Assembly: GCF_022024175.1 (NCBI RefSeq)
Contig: NZ_CP091794.1
Coordinates: forward strand, 1,054,001-1,118,000
Source: Prevotella communis
Lineage (GTDB): Bacteria > Bacteroidota > Bacteroidia > Bacteroidales > Bacteroidaceae
Direction: 5' to 3'
DNA length: 64,000 nt
Below, in pieces: positions 16,032 through 24,379 of this stretch. The position numbers and the translations under genes were made by a program. Each line of letters starts with the position of its first letter. Within the stretch, counting starts at the first letter, position 1. The notes beneath the pieces are model-generated. The model had not been told where the DNA came from, made no database searches, and worked only from the letters and a program-made list of their open reading frames with translations.

Positions 16032-16069
16032 TATTCCTCCACAGCTGCCTGAGCGACTGTGGAGGAATA
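16032..16069 (+). terminator. Terminator of the efflux operon
   Basis: TATTCCTCCACA pairs perfectly with TGTGGAGGAATA around a 14-nt loop, 11 bp after the MFS stop. An A-run follows on the plus strand, so termination may be weak or assisted. Confidence 0.6.
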
Positions 16070-16151
16070 AAAATGAATGTTACGCTGACATTGATTTGCT
16101 ACAAAAATGGTGATTTTACGGCGAAAATGGTAGTTTTTCAGGAAAAAAAAG

Positions 16152-16159
16152 TAACTTTG
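16152..16159 (+). promoter_or_regulatory. -7 promoter box of the DUF1294 gene
   Basis: TAACTTTG, 35 bp before the ATG at 16195. Confidence 0.55.
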
Positions 16160-16194
16160 CAGCAAAAACAGGTAGCTCTGCAAACATATGACGG

Positions 16195-16464
16195 ATGATG
16201 GAATTATTGCTATATTATTTTGTATGTGTAAACGTGCTGACTTTCTTTGTTTATGGCATAGATAAATGGCAGGCCAGACAGGGTAAGTGGCGCATTTCTG
16301 AGGCTACCTTACTGTTGCTTGCCGTTATCGGAGGAAGTATTGGCGCATGGCTGGGTATGAGAGTATGGCGCCATAAGACGATGCATAAGAAGTTTAAGTA
16401 TGGCATTCCTGCAATTCTCATGATCCATATTATAATATTTGGCTATCTGTTAAAATGGATATAG
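16195..16464 (+). CDS. DUF1294 membrane protein
   Basis: 89 residues with three hydrophobic segments. The family signature is present: FFVYGIDKWQARQGKWRISE, then GGSIGAWLGMRVWRHKT. DUF1294 proteins are small inner-membrane proteins of unknown function. A second ATG directly follows the first. The exonuclease gene starts 37 bp downstream, so both may share a transcript. Confidence 0.8.
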   Translation: MMELLLYYFVCVNVLTFFVYGIDKWQARQGKWRISEATLLLLAVIGGSIGAWLGMRVWRHKTMHKKFKYGIPAILMIHIIIFGYLLKWI

Positions 16465-16501
16465 AAGGCTATCATCGACCGAAGGTTAAATATATGAAGA
16501 T

Positions 16502-17092
16502 ATGATTCGCGACTTTATTGCCATCGATTTTGAAACGGCCAATCAGCAGCCGTCGAGTGTCTGCTCTGTAGGAGTAGTCATGGTGCGTAATGGGCAGGTT
16601 GCTGACAGTTTCTATAGTCTTATCCAGCCCGAGCCAAACTACTACAGCTATTGGTGTCAGCAGGTGCATGGGCTGAGCCAATGTGATACAGACGATGCTC
16701 CAGTATTCTCAAAAGTATGGGAGGAATTGGAAGAACGCATCGCAGATATTTTCTTGTGCACCGATGGCAGCAAACAATCAGATGTCGGACTTTTTTCTGG
16801 CCAACAGACAATCAATAATCTTCGCTACCAGATTGCGTCAATTCCTTTTGTAGCCCATAATGCTCGCTTTGACGAAGGGTGCCTGAAAGCGGTTTTTAAG
16901 GTCTATCAGATGGACTATCCCGATTATCGCTTTTACGATACCCTCACAGCCTCACGCCGCCAGTTCGGTCATATGTTGCCCAATCATCAGCTCCACACCG
17001 TTGCTGCTGCTTGCGGCTACGACCTTAAAAATCATCACCACGCTTTGGCCGATGCTGAAGCTTGTGCTGCCATAGCGCTATACATCTTATAG
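16502..17092 (+). CDS. DnaQ-like 3'-5' exonuclease (DEDDh)
   Basis: 196 residues with all catalytic motifs: Exo I in AIDFETAN, Exo II in VAHNARFDEGCL and Exo III in HHALADAEAC (His and Asp). This is the DnaQ epsilon/ExoX type acting on DNA or RNA with two metal ions. Between Exo I and II there is an extra segment of about 25 residues (CTDGSKQSDVGLFSGQQ...), which relatives as I recall them lack; it keeps the frame. Its polymerase or repair partner is not encoded nearby. Confidence 0.85.
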   Translation: MIRDFIAIDFETANQQPSSVCSVGVVMVRNGQVADSFYSLIQPEPNYYSYWCQQVHGLSQCDTDDAPVFSKVWEELEERIADIFLCTDGSKQSDVGLFSGQQTINNLRYQIASIPFVAHNARFDEGCLKAVFKVYQMDYPDYRFYDTLTASRRQFGHMLPNHQLHTVAAACGYDLKNHHHALADAEACAAIALYIL

Positions 17093-17145
17093 CAAACTTA
17101 GCCACTGGGCTTGCTCCAATAAAACCTTATTCATAATCGTATTCA

Positions 17146-19641
17146 TTATTTTACCCGTTTCTTTCCGTTTTGTATCTGTATTCCCTTCCAGTCAGCACTA
17201 ACCCTTTGTCCTTGTAGGTTGTAGATTGAAGGTTGAAGGTTGAAGATTGAAGATTGAACTGCTGGGGTGGTCGGGTTGTTGATGCCCGTTGTAGCCTTGT
17301 TACCCAGACGGAACAGTTTTACGCCGTGGCTAGGCACGGTGGTGCTGAAGGAACCCGTGGCGGTGTCTAGGTCTTCGTCTGCCCAGATGTCGTGGACGGG
17401 AACGGACTCGGTGGCACCGTAACCAAGCTGCGTGAGGTCGAAGTCGTAAGTCTCTTTCTTGGTGACATAGAAGATGAACTCCATCGTGGTGCCGGATGCT
17501 GAGCTGTTGTCGGTATCGCAGCTGGAATCGTAACCGCAGAGGGCGCGGAAGGTCTTCCATGAGTGTCCTGATGGCAGGTCGTAAATGAGGGTACACTGGG
17601 CGTTCATGCCGAGGCCCGTATCATATGACTGACCATCGACTTTGAGTGTGCCGCCCTCCACGTTCTTGTTTGCATGCAGACTCCCCCACTCCGACTGGTA
17701 AGAAGTCTGTCTCAGCGTGGTCAGCGAGGTCTCGTTACCCTCAGCATCGATGAGCACGGGGTTGATGAGGTCGGCACGGTCGTAGGCAAAACCGTCGCCC
17801 CAGTTGCTCACCACAATCTTCAGTTGCTCAGCTCCTGTGATGTCGGTTTCCAAGGTCTTACTCTTCGTGCCTGTGCGACTGATGAGACCTGAGCGGGCAG
17901 CGGCATCGTCCTGTTCGTCGGTGAGCGGGTTCTGGGCGAACACCATGAAGCGGATGCTCGTCGTGGCTCCCTGCTGACCAATACCTGAGTCATCGGCAGC
18001 GGCCATAGCCTTGAAGCGCACCACGTCCATGTCTTCAGGTATCGTGAAGAAGATAGCGGCATTGGCATCGGTGGAGAAGCCGCAGTCGTAGGTGACGCCC
18101 ATCACTTTCATCTTGCCGCCGTTGTCCACGTTCTTGTTCTCATACACGCGGTTGAAGTAGGACTTGGTGTATTGGCGGGTCTTGTAGGTGCCGGTGAGGG
18201 GAACCTCCGTACCATCGCGCAATACGAGCGTGGGGTTGATCCAGTCGCCATGGTCGTAGTTGTAGTTGTCTCCACCGTCGTCAACCACCAGCACGAGCGT
18301 CTTCTCGCCCTCGGGCCATTCAATATCTACATCCACCGCATGGCCGTCGGTGGTATAGGCCACCACCTCGCTCTTGTAGAGAGCCTTGTTGCCCATCACC
18401 CAGCGAGTGTTATCGCGCTGAAAGAGGGCCAGATAGCGGGTGTCACCGATGTGCGAGGTCCAAGCCACGCGACCGTTATCCTCATCATTCATCACCTGAT
18501 GAGCATCTTCACCGTATTTGTGCATCTGGTGGTACTCCTCATTGTTCAGGAGCGAGAGGGTGAAGGCATCGTTCTTGGTCATTTCGCCACCGAAGAACAA
18601 GGGTGAGTGACAGATGCCCCAAAGGGTCATCATCGTCAGTTGCTCGTTCTGCGAGAGATTGGTCCAACGGCCATTGTCGGCTGCGGTATAGCCTGCATCA
18701 CCGATGGTCATAGCAATCTGTCCCAGAGGCAGCATGTCGCAGTCGGCATAGTTGCCCGGACGGGTTACTGTTTCCCAGGCATGGGCTTCGTTGAAAACGG
18801 CATCCACGTCACTCCAGTTGTCCCACAAGTCATCCATCATGCGCCACATATTGGCATTCTCCAGACACTCTCCTGCATACTGGTACTGCGTCTTGCCAGG
18901 CGAGAGCGACAGCACGATGGGACGGTTTGTCTGGTCGATGGCCTTGCGGATCATGTGAATCTCATCGGTATAGAACGGACGCGAGAGGTCATCGATCTTC
19001 AGGAAATCCACGCTCCACTCGGCATAGAGGTCCATGATACTGTTATAATAGGTCTGTCCGGCCTCATTGTTCTTCACCAGCAGGTTGTCCTTCAGCCATG
19101 TACAGGGCGAGGTGGTGCCGTTATACACCTGACTCCAAGGCGTAGATTCGCTACCTTTCAGTTTGTATGTGCTGCCCATCACACTCTTAGGCACACCACG
19201 CATGATATGGATGCCGAACTTCAGACCCATGTCATGAATCTTCTGAGCCAGAGCCTTGAAGCCTTCGTTCTTTCCATCCACCATACACGACGGGAAGCGC
19301 GAAGGCGACGGCAGGTAGCGTCCGTACTCGTCGAGCACATAATTCTGATCGCCCCGCTGGTTGTAGTTGCCGCCGCCCAAGGACGGATGGTTACAATACC
19401 AACGGATGTCCACCACCACATATTCCCAGCCATATTTCACCAGGTCGTTATCAACTAAGTACTGCGCGTTCTGCAGCACCTCTTTCTCTGTCACCGAAGA
19501 GTAGTAGCAGTCCCACGAGTTCCAGCCCATCGGCGGTGTCATAGCCCAGGTGCGGAAGGTTGCCATCTCTTCTGTGTTCTGTGCCTGCGCCATGCCTAAT
19601 GAGAGCAGCGCGGAAATGATAGTTAGTGTTAGTTGTTTCAT
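17146..19641 (-). CDS. GH27 alpha-galactosidase with two NPCBM-like domains
   Basis: 831 residues from the ATG at 19641, which gives a signal peptide (LTIISALLSLGMAQAQ); the frame upstream is not used. The GH27 barrel starts with TPPMGWNSWDCYY; the nucleophile Asp is in VDFLKIDD (~220) and the acid/base Asp in YADCDMLPLG (~305). Two beta-sandwich NPCBM-type modules follow (ENKNVDNGG...DCGFSTDANA and ANKNVEGG...YDTGLGMNAQ), which bind sugars. The end has a Bacteroidales-type tail (YNLQGQRV...NGKKRVK). It would release galactose in the periplasm or at the cell surface. No SusC/D genes are adjacent. Confidence 0.88.
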   Translation of the reverse strand: MKQLTLTIISALLSLGMAQAQNTEEMATFRTWAMTPPMGWNSWDCYYSSVTEKEVLQNAQYLVDNDLVKYGWEYVVVDIRWYCNHPSLGGGNYNQRGDQNYVLDEYGRYLPSPSRFPSCMVDGKNEGFKALAQKIHDMGLKFGIHIMRGVPKSVMGSTYKLKGSESTPWSQVYNGTTSPCTWLKDNLLVKNNEAGQTYYNSIMDLYAEWSVDFLKIDDLSRPFYTDEIHMIRKAIDQTNRPIVLSLSPGKTQYQYAGECLENANMWRMMDDLWDNWSDVDAVFNEAHAWETVTRPGNYADCDMLPLGQIAMTIGDAGYTAADNGRWTNLSQNEQLTMMTLWGICHSPLFFGGEMTKNDAFTLSLLNNEEYHQMHKYGEDAHQVMNDEDNGRVAWTSHIGDTRYLALFQRDNTRWVMGNKALYKSEVVAYTTDGHAVDVDIEWPEGEKTLVLVVDDGGDNYNYDHGDWINPTLVLRDGTEVPLTGTYKTRQYTKSYFNRVYENKNVDNGGKMKVMGVTYDCGFSTDANAAIFFTIPEDMDVVRFKAMAAADDSGIGQQGATTSIRFMVFAQNPLTDEQDDAAARSGLISRTGTKSKTLETDITGAEQLKIVVSNWGDGFAYDRADLINPVLIDAEGNETSLTTLRQTSYQSEWGSLHANKNVEGGTLKVDGQSYDTGLGMNAQCTLIYDLPSGHSWKTFRALCGYDSSCDTDNSSASGTTMEFIFYVTKKETYDFDLTQLGYGATESVPVHDIWADEDLDTATGSFSTTVPSHGVKLFRLGNKATTGINNPTTPAVQSSIFNLQPSIYNLQGQRVSADWKGIQIQNGKKRVK
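17217..17262 (-). repeat. 7-bp-type tandem tract inside the GH27 gene
   Basis: GATTGAAGGTTGAAGGTTGA-type units, six in all, encode the linker FNLQPSIYNLQ just before the C-terminal tail. Similar tracts of 7-bp units lie at 27047-27090, 29107-29151 and 31785-31847. Confidence 0.5.
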
Positions 19642-19712
19642 TTTTTTGATTAAATTAAAGTGTTTGTTAACAGCCAAAACCACCAAGCGGTGTAATCGTA
19701 GTTTTCTGCCCG

Positions 19713-19720
19713 CAAATATA
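19713..19720 (-). promoter_or_regulatory. -7 promoter box of the alpha-galactosidase gene
   Basis: TATATTTG on the minus strand, giving a leader of about 65 nt. Confidence 0.45.
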
Positions 19721-19777
19721 CAAATAAAATCCCAAAGCAGATTGATTTTGCCTTGGGATTTGTGAATATTTGGGATA

Positions 19778-20019
19778 TTACCCGTAATTCTCAATCAAAT
19801 ACTTTACAAACTGCGGGTCTCCGAAATCTCTGGTTCCTGCGTCGTGCTGATTCATCTTGGCAATCTGTGCCATATCATCGTCACTCAGCGAGAAGTCAAA
19901 AATGTCGATATTCTGTGCCATGCGCTCTTGATGACTCGACTTGGGAATAGCTACGATGCCACGCTGGGTGAGCCAACGGAGGGCTACCTGAGCTGCTGTC
20001 TTATTGTACTTTGATCCTT
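19778..20019 (-). pseudogene. C-terminal fragment of an aldo/keto reductase
   Basis: The minus strand reads KTAAQVALRWLTQRGIVAIP and then KSSHQERMAQNIDIFDFSLS and a normal C-terminus up to the TAA at 19780-19778. This is the last quarter of an AKR (NADPH-binding KS and the final helices). The barrel, with the catalytic Tyr and His, is missing; the frame starts after a stop near 20020. The flank up to 20133 has no gene I can identify. Confidence 0.7.
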
Positions 20020-20133
20020 GTTAGCAAAGAACGTAAGCGCATATGCTTACTCTAGAGAAGGTACTGCTTCAAGGAACATGGTAACTTGTATATTGGTAAG
20101 ACCTATGACATAGAATCTCATGCACTGGAAATG

Positions 20134-20171
20134 TAAAAGTCCTGCAATCTCTCGGATTACAGGACTTTTTT
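20134..20171 (-). terminator. Terminator downstream of tRNA-His
   Basis: AAAGTCCTG(C)AATC pairs with GATT(A)CAGGACTTT around a short loop. T-runs flank both sides, so it can end the tRNA transcript on the minus strand. Confidence 0.65.
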
Positions 20172-20173
20172 CT

Positions 20174-20250
20174 TGGGGTGCCCGGACGGACTCGAACCGT
20201 CGACATTCAGAACCACAATCTGACGCTCTAACCAACTGAACTACGGGCAC
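20174..20250 (-). tRNA. tRNA-His (GTG)
   Basis: The minus strand folds into a cloverleaf: acceptor GTGCCCG/CGGGCAC, D-arm with AGTTCAGTTGGTTAGAGC, anticodon stem TCAGA/TCTGA around TTGTGGT (anticodon GTG) and T-arm with GGTTCGAGTCC. A CCA end is encoded at 20174-20176 and the base at 20251 supplies the G(-1) typical of tRNA-His. A promoter box lies 29 bp upstream. Confidence 0.95.
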
Positions 20251-20279
20251 CATGTTGGTTGCTTCCTTGAAAGCGAGTG

Positions 20280-20287
20280 CAAAGGTA
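20280..20287 (-). promoter_or_regulatory. -7 promoter box of tRNA-His
   Basis: TACCTTTG on the minus strand. Its first three bases are also the end of the perfect palindrome at 20285-20323, so terminator stem and promoter overlap. Confidence 0.55.
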
Positions 20288-20323
20288 CGCAATTTATTTG
20301 AATTGACCAAATAAATTGCGTAC
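20285..20323 (-). terminator. Perfect 16-bp palindrome after secG
   Basis: GTACGCAATTTATTTG (20285-20300) and its exact complement (20308-20323) enclose 7 nt. It follows the secG stop by 5 bp and begins after an A-run on the transcribed strand. It probably ends the rlmN-secG operon, and its far arm merges with the tRNA-His promoter. Confidence 0.55.
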
Positions 20324-20328
20324 TTTTT

Positions 20329-20703
20329 TTAATTTTCTTTACCGGCAGGTGCTTCTGTTGCCTCTGGAGCTGCTGCAGGAGCCTCTTCAACGGGGCTGGC
20401 TTCCAAGCCGTTAGCATTAACTGGGCTGGTTGCAGTGTTTACCTCTACCTGATCAATCAGGTTGGTGCTCTGAGCCTTAGGAGCTACGTATGCACATGCT
20501 ACGCTGACAACTACCATGAAGCCTGCGAGTGTCCAAGTAGCCTTCTCGATGAAGTCGGTGGTCTTACGTACACCACCAATCTGGTTGTAAGAGGCGAAGT
20601 TTGAAGCCAAACCACCACCCTTAGATTCCTGAATCAACACGATGCCTACCATGAGGATGGCGGCAATCACGATGAGGATGATTAAAAGAAAATAAATTCC
20701 CAT
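20329..20703 (-). CDS. secG: Preprotein translocase subunit SecG
   Basis: 124 residues with two membrane helices (YFLLIILIVIAAILMVGIVL and WTLAGFMVVVSVACAYV) separated by the cytoplasmic loop QESKGGGLASNF that marks SecG. It joins SecYE in the inner membrane. A Pro/Ala/Glu-rich C-terminal tail of ~45 residues is usual for Bacteroidales SecG. Last gene of the minus-strand operon, 9 bp after the TPR-like gene. Confidence 0.93.
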   Translation of the reverse strand: MGIYFLLIILIVIAAILMVGIVLIQESKGGGLASNFASYNQIGGVRKTTDFIEKATWTLAGFMVVVSVACAYVAPKAQSTNLIDQVEVNTATSPVNANGLEASPVEEAPAAAPEATEAPAGKEN

Positions 20704-20712
20704 TGTTGTTAA

Positions 20713-21498
20713 TTATTTTTTGTTATTATTTATTATTAATTTCTGCAAGAAGCGTATTTGGTCTGCAAAGTAAACATTTTTTTTCGGATTATCCAAACTT
20801 AATTGCTGAATAATTTCTAAAGCTTTGGAATAATTGCCCTGTTTGATGTAAATTCTGGCAAAAGTTTCCGTAAAATACCCCTGTTGCACACCATTTTGCG
20901 TATCTGGCGTTGTATCGTCGAGTTCTGGCTTGAGGGTAGGGGTCTCTTTGAGCACTATCTTTCCCTTGTCATTATTTATGAAGGAATCGATGAGGCTGTG
21001 ACCTATCAGTTGGGGTACCTCGGCAGCCTTCTCGCGATCCTCATCGCTTTCACTCTCAAGGAGATAGGCCACATAATCGACTGCGGCATCGGCTGGTGTA
21101 GGCTTGCGCTTGCCTTTCTTCTGGGAGGTCTCCTCCTCTTCCTCCTTAGGCAGGGAATCGAGGAAGTCGTCAATCAGGGAGATAGTACGACTGTCGCGCT
21201 CCTCAGGTGTCTGGCGCTGGGCGCCTGATGCGGGGTGCTGGGCTTCAGATGACGGTACGGCCTTCACCATATAGTGGGCTGCCTCAATCATCTGGAAGAG
21301 TACCTTTCGGTCGGTGATATAGATAGCTGCACGGCGCAGTTCCTGGTCGAACGAGGGATCGTGGAGCAGGTACAGGTTCTGCAGCATGAGCAGACGTGCC
21401 GTCTGGAAGTATGGGTATAGTGCCAGCATAGAGCGCAACTCGTAAAGCGTGTCGCGGTCCATTCTCTCTGGGTGTTCTATGAGTTCTACTATATCCAT
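20713..21498 (-). CDS. Conserved Bacteroidales protein with C-terminal TPR-like motif
   Basis: 261 residues from the ATG at 21498 (DIVELIEHPERMDRDTLYEL). The longer upstream frame lies inside lptE and is not used. The N-terminal part is helical (YFQTARLLMLQNLYLLHDPSF), the middle is low-complexity and charged (KEEEEETSQKKGKRK) and the end has one TPR-like unit (FARIYIKQGNYSKALEIIQQL). No signal peptide. It always seems to sit between lptE and secG in this group, which suggests envelope or secretion work, but no function is established to my knowledge. Confidence 0.75.
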   Translation of the reverse strand: MDIVELIEHPERMDRDTLYELRSMLALYPYFQTARLLMLQNLYLLHDPSFDQELRRAAIYITDRKVLFQMIEAAHYMVKAVPSSEAQHPASGAQRQTPEERDSRTISLIDDFLDSLPKEEEEETSQKKGKRKPTPADAAVDYVAYLLESESDEDREKAAEVPQLIGHSLIDSFINNDKGKIVLKETPTLKPELDDTTPDTQNGVQQGYFTETFARIYIKQGNYSKALEIIQQLSLDNPKKNVYFADQIRFLQKLIINNNKK

Positions 21499-21544
21499 AT
21501 TTCTTGCGGTAGCAAATTTTTCACTCTTCACTTTACCCTTAAAA

Positions 21545-22030
21545 TCACCAGTTGGCCACTGTGGCATTGAATATCTGGTCGGTGATTTCCTTGACCATCT
21601 GTGTGACCAGCTCTTCCTGCACGGCATTGAGCGACTGTGTGGTCTCGTAGGTAGAGGTGGCCGTAAACTGGCGCTCAAAGTCCTCGTCGTGCTTGGCGTT
21701 GTTGGTGAAACGCACGTTGACAGTCATCGACAGCTCCGTCTGTGCTGAATAGCCTTCTGAAGATACCGACTTGTTGCGCTGTTCGTAGCGTACAATCTCG
21801 CCCGATATCTGCAGGTCGCCATTACGCTTCACCTGAATGAGCTTGGTGTGGTTGGCATACTGATCCTTCAACTGGTTGTTGAAAATGCTGGCCATAGGTC
21901 CCCACACATAACTGGTACGCAGGGGGAAGTCGGCAATCTGGATGGTCTTCGTCTTGTTGTAGTCGATGCTGGCACCGTTGAAGGTGTAGCATGACGACAT
22001 GAAGAGTGTTGAGATGAAGAACACCAGCAT
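21545..22030 (-). CDS. lptE: LptE-like LPS-assembly lipoprotein (3' part of the fused frame)
   Basis: 161 residues if translated from the internal ATG at 22030. That start gives a lipoprotein signal (VFFISTLFMSSC, lipid-bearing Cys at 14) that would be useless inside a fusion, so separate initiation is likely. The body (IQIADFPLRTSYVWGPMAS, then IQVKRNGDLQISGEIVRYEQ) is the LptE/LPS-assembly family protein that plugs LptD in the outer membrane. If only the fusion were made, LPS export would probably fail, hence I expect this product to exist. Confidence 0.7.
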   Translation of the reverse strand: MLVFFISTLFMSSCYTFNGASIDYNKTKTIQIADFPLRTSYVWGPMASIFNNQLKDQYANHTKLIQVKRNGDLQISGEIVRYEQRNKSVSSEGYSAQTELSMTVNVRFTNNAKHDEDFERQFTATSTYETTQSLNAVQEELVTQMVKEITDQIFNATVANW

Positions 22031-23233
22031 CAGTCCGTATTGCTTCAGTCGGCGATAGAGCGTACGGTCGCTGATACCAAGTTCCTGTGCCGCCTTCTTT
22101 CGGTTGCCGTTGTTGCGCTCCAATGCCTTCTCCAGCATCTGACGACTCAGGTCATTGAGGTTCAGGTTCTCCTGCTCAGGCGTAGGCTCGATGTATTCCT
22201 CGGCCTCGGCGTCTTCGAGGATGGGGGAGATGGGGTTAATGGGCTGAATGGGCTGAATGGGGGTTATAGCAGGCGAGGGAGACGTCTTCACGTCTTCCAT
22301 CTGCTTCTTCAACTGACTCATCTCGCGACGCATGTCGTTCACATTGCCGCGCAGTTCGAAAAGGATCTTATAGAGAATCTCGCGCTCATTCTCAAACGAG
22401 TGGTCGCTGTTGTTCTTGATAACAGCCAGCTGCGTCGTCTCCTGGTCCTGTGGGATGAAACGGGAGAGAATCTGGGGCGTGATGATACGCTCCTGACTGA
22501 GCACGGAAATCTGTTCGGTGATATTCTTCAGCTGACGTACGTTGCCCGGCCATTTATAGCGCATCAACATCTGTTTGGCCTCGTCGGTCAGGGTGACGCG
22601 CTCCATATGGTATTTCTCTGCCATCTGCATGGCGAAGAGACGGAACAGCAGTACGATATCCTCACCGCGCTCGCGCAGGGCAGGCATCTGGATGGGGATA
22701 CTGTTCAGGCGGTAATAGAGGTCCTCACGGAAACGGCCTTCGCTGATGGCCTGTCGGATGTTGACATTCGTTGCCGCCACGATGCGTACGTCGGTCTTAC
22801 GGATCTCCGTACCACCCACGGGGATATACTCGCCTGTCTCGAGCACACGAAGCAGACGGGCCTGCGTAGCCAGCGGCAGTTCGCCCACCTCATCAAGAAA
22901 CAGCGTGCCCTTGTTGGCCACACCGAAATAACCTGGTGAGTCGTTGATGGCACCCGTATAGGAACCCTTTACATGACCAAAGAGTTCGGAGTCGATGGTG
23001 CCCTCGGGGATAGAACCGCAGTTGATGGCGAAATATTTCTCACGCTTACGTGGTGAGTTGTCGTGAATCACGCGTGGGATAATCTCCTTACCAACACCGC
23101 TTTCGCCAACGATGAGCACGCTCAGGTCGGTGGGCGCTACCTGAAGGGCGACGTCCAGAATATGGTTCAAAGCCTCGCAGTTGCCCACGATGTTGTACCT
23201 CTGTTTGATGCGTTGTAACTCGGCGTTGTTCAT
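21545..23233 (-). CDS. Sigma-54-dependent regulator fused in frame to LptE
   Basis: 562 residues without a stop between two normally separate proteins. Residues ~1-245 are an AAA+ sigma-54 activator (Walker A GESGVGKE, the sigma-contact loop as GSYTGA, Walker B TLFLDEVGE). A Pro-rich linker and a Fis-type HTH (AAQELGISDRTLYRRLKQYG) follow to ~400. From residue 402 on the sequence is LptE. There is no receiver domain. In relatives the two are, to my knowledge, separate overlapping genes, so a lost stop codon is the likely cause. It lies between pdxA and the TPR-like gene. Confidence 0.82.
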   Translation of the reverse strand: MNNAELQRIKQRYNIVGNCEALNHILDVALQVAPTDLSVLIVGESGVGKEIIPRVIHDNSPRKREKYFAINCGSIPEGTIDSELFGHVKGSYTGAINDSPGYFGVANKGTLFLDEVGELPLATQARLLRVLETGEYIPVGGTEIRKTDVRIVAATNVNIRQAISEGRFREDLYYRLNSIPIQMPALRERGEDIVLLFRLFAMQMAEKYHMERVTLTDEAKQMLMRYKWPGNVRQLKNITEQISVLSQERIITPQILSRFIPQDQETTQLAVIKNNSDHSFENEREILYKILFELRGNVNDMRREMSQLKKQMEDVKTSPSPAITPIQPIQPINPISPILEDAEAEEYIEPTPEQENLNLNDLSRQMLEKALERNNGNRKKAAQELGISDRTLYRRLKQYGLMLVFFISTLFMSSCYTFNGASIDYNKTKTIQIADFPLRTSYVWGPMASIFNNQLKDQYANHTKLIQVKRNGDLQISGEIVRYEQRNKSVSSEGYSAQTELSMTVNVRFTNNAKHDEDFERQFTATSTYETTQSLNAVQEELVTQMVKEITDQIFNATVANW

Positions 23234-23291
23234 AATTGGCTGACAAAATTACATATTTTTTTTGAAACGGCTGCAAAAATGGCAGAAAAAA

Positions 23292-24374
23292 TTATTCCTC
23301 GGGCTTCTTGTGGAAGCGTACCTTCTCGCTCTCGTCGCGACGCTCGTGGTAGAGCTTGGGCAGTGGATTCTCGTAGGGCTTGTCGTAGTTCTGACGGTTG
23401 CGCCATACGTCGATAGCCACGTAGATGGCGTTGCGAAGTGACTGCTCGTCGGTGATGTTCTTGCCTGCTGCGGCATAGTTGACACCATGGGCAGGAGCCG
23501 TACGGATCAGGTCCAGACCAGTGGTGAAGCGTACGCCGTTCTCATAGGCCACAGCCTTGAAGGGCGTCTGACCCTGGTCGTGATACATGGCCAGCACACC
23601 GTCGAAACGATAGTAGGCGCTACGGCCAAAGAAGTCGTCGGCAGCATAGGGACCGAATACCTGGATACCCTTCTCAGCCAGTTCGTTGATGGCAGGGGTG
23701 ATCACGGTCTGCTCCTCATCGCCCAGCACGCCATCCTCACCGCAACGGGGATTCAGCGCCAGGACAGCGATACGGGGACTGCTGACACGCAGGTCGCGAC
23801 GCAGTGCCTGATAGAAGATGGTGGCTTTCTCCACGATCTTCTGTTTGGTGATAGACTCCGCGATGTCTTTGATAGCCACGTTGTTGGTTACCAGCGCCAC
23901 GCGCAGGTCGTCATTGGTCAGGATGGTGAGACCCCTCTTGCCATCATTGAGGGCATGCTCAATATAGTTGGTGTGACCATTGAAGCCCTTGATGCTGTTC
24001 TTGCTGACAGGTGCAGTGACCAGCACGTCAAACAAGCCGGCCTTGTAGTCTTCCAACGCCTTGTCGATAGCCACCTTGGCAGCCTCACCCGACTCAGGCG
24101 TAGAAGTACCCATCTCAATCTTCGTCTCGTCGTCAACAACAGCGAGCATATTCAGTTTGCCGTCCTGTGCATCCCTGGCATTCCTGATCACGGTAAAGGG
24201 CGTGTCGATGCTCAGTGTCTTGCCATGAAAAGCCGCAATCTTGGGCGAGCCATAGACGATGGGCGTGCAGAGCTCCAGCATTGTGGGGTCGGCAAAGGTC
24301 TTCAATATGACTTCATAGCCCACGCCGTTGATATCGCCGTGCGTAATGGCTACGCGAATTTTTCTCTCTTCCAT
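23292..24374 (-). CDS. pdxA: 4-hydroxythreonine-4-phosphate dehydrogenase PdxA
   Basis: 360 residues, full length for PdxA of this phylum. Visible marks are ITHGDINGVGYEV at the start, VTAPVSKNSIKGFNGHTNYI with a metal-binding His, LNPRCGEDG and MYHDQGQTPFKAVAYE with a second metal His. It oxidises 4-phosphohydroxy-L-threonine in vitamin B6 synthesis, with NAD. Six bp follow the rlmN stop, so the two genes are co-transcribed. Confidence 0.95.
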   Translation of the reverse strand: MEERKIRVAITHGDINGVGYEVILKTFADPTMLELCTPIVYGSPKIAAFHGKTLSIDTPFTVIRNARDAQDGKLNMLAVVDDETKIEMGTSTPESGEAAKVAIDKALEDYKAGLFDVLVTAPVSKNSIKGFNGHTNYIEHALNDGKRGLTILTNDDLRVALVTNNVAIKDIAESITKQKIVEKATIFYQALRRDLRVSSPRIAVLALNPRCGEDGVLGDEEQTVITPAINELAEKGIQVFGPYAADDFFGRSAYYRFDGVLAMYHDQGQTPFKAVAYENGVRFTTGLDLIRTAPAHGVNYAAAGKNITDEQSLRNAIYVAIDVWRNRQNYDKPYENPLPKLYHERRDESEKVRFHKKPEE

Positions 24375-24379
24375 AATAT

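Noticed and set aside
18607..19458. Open frame of 283 codons on the plus strand
   Set aside because: Antisense shadow of the GH27 alpha-galactosidase gene.
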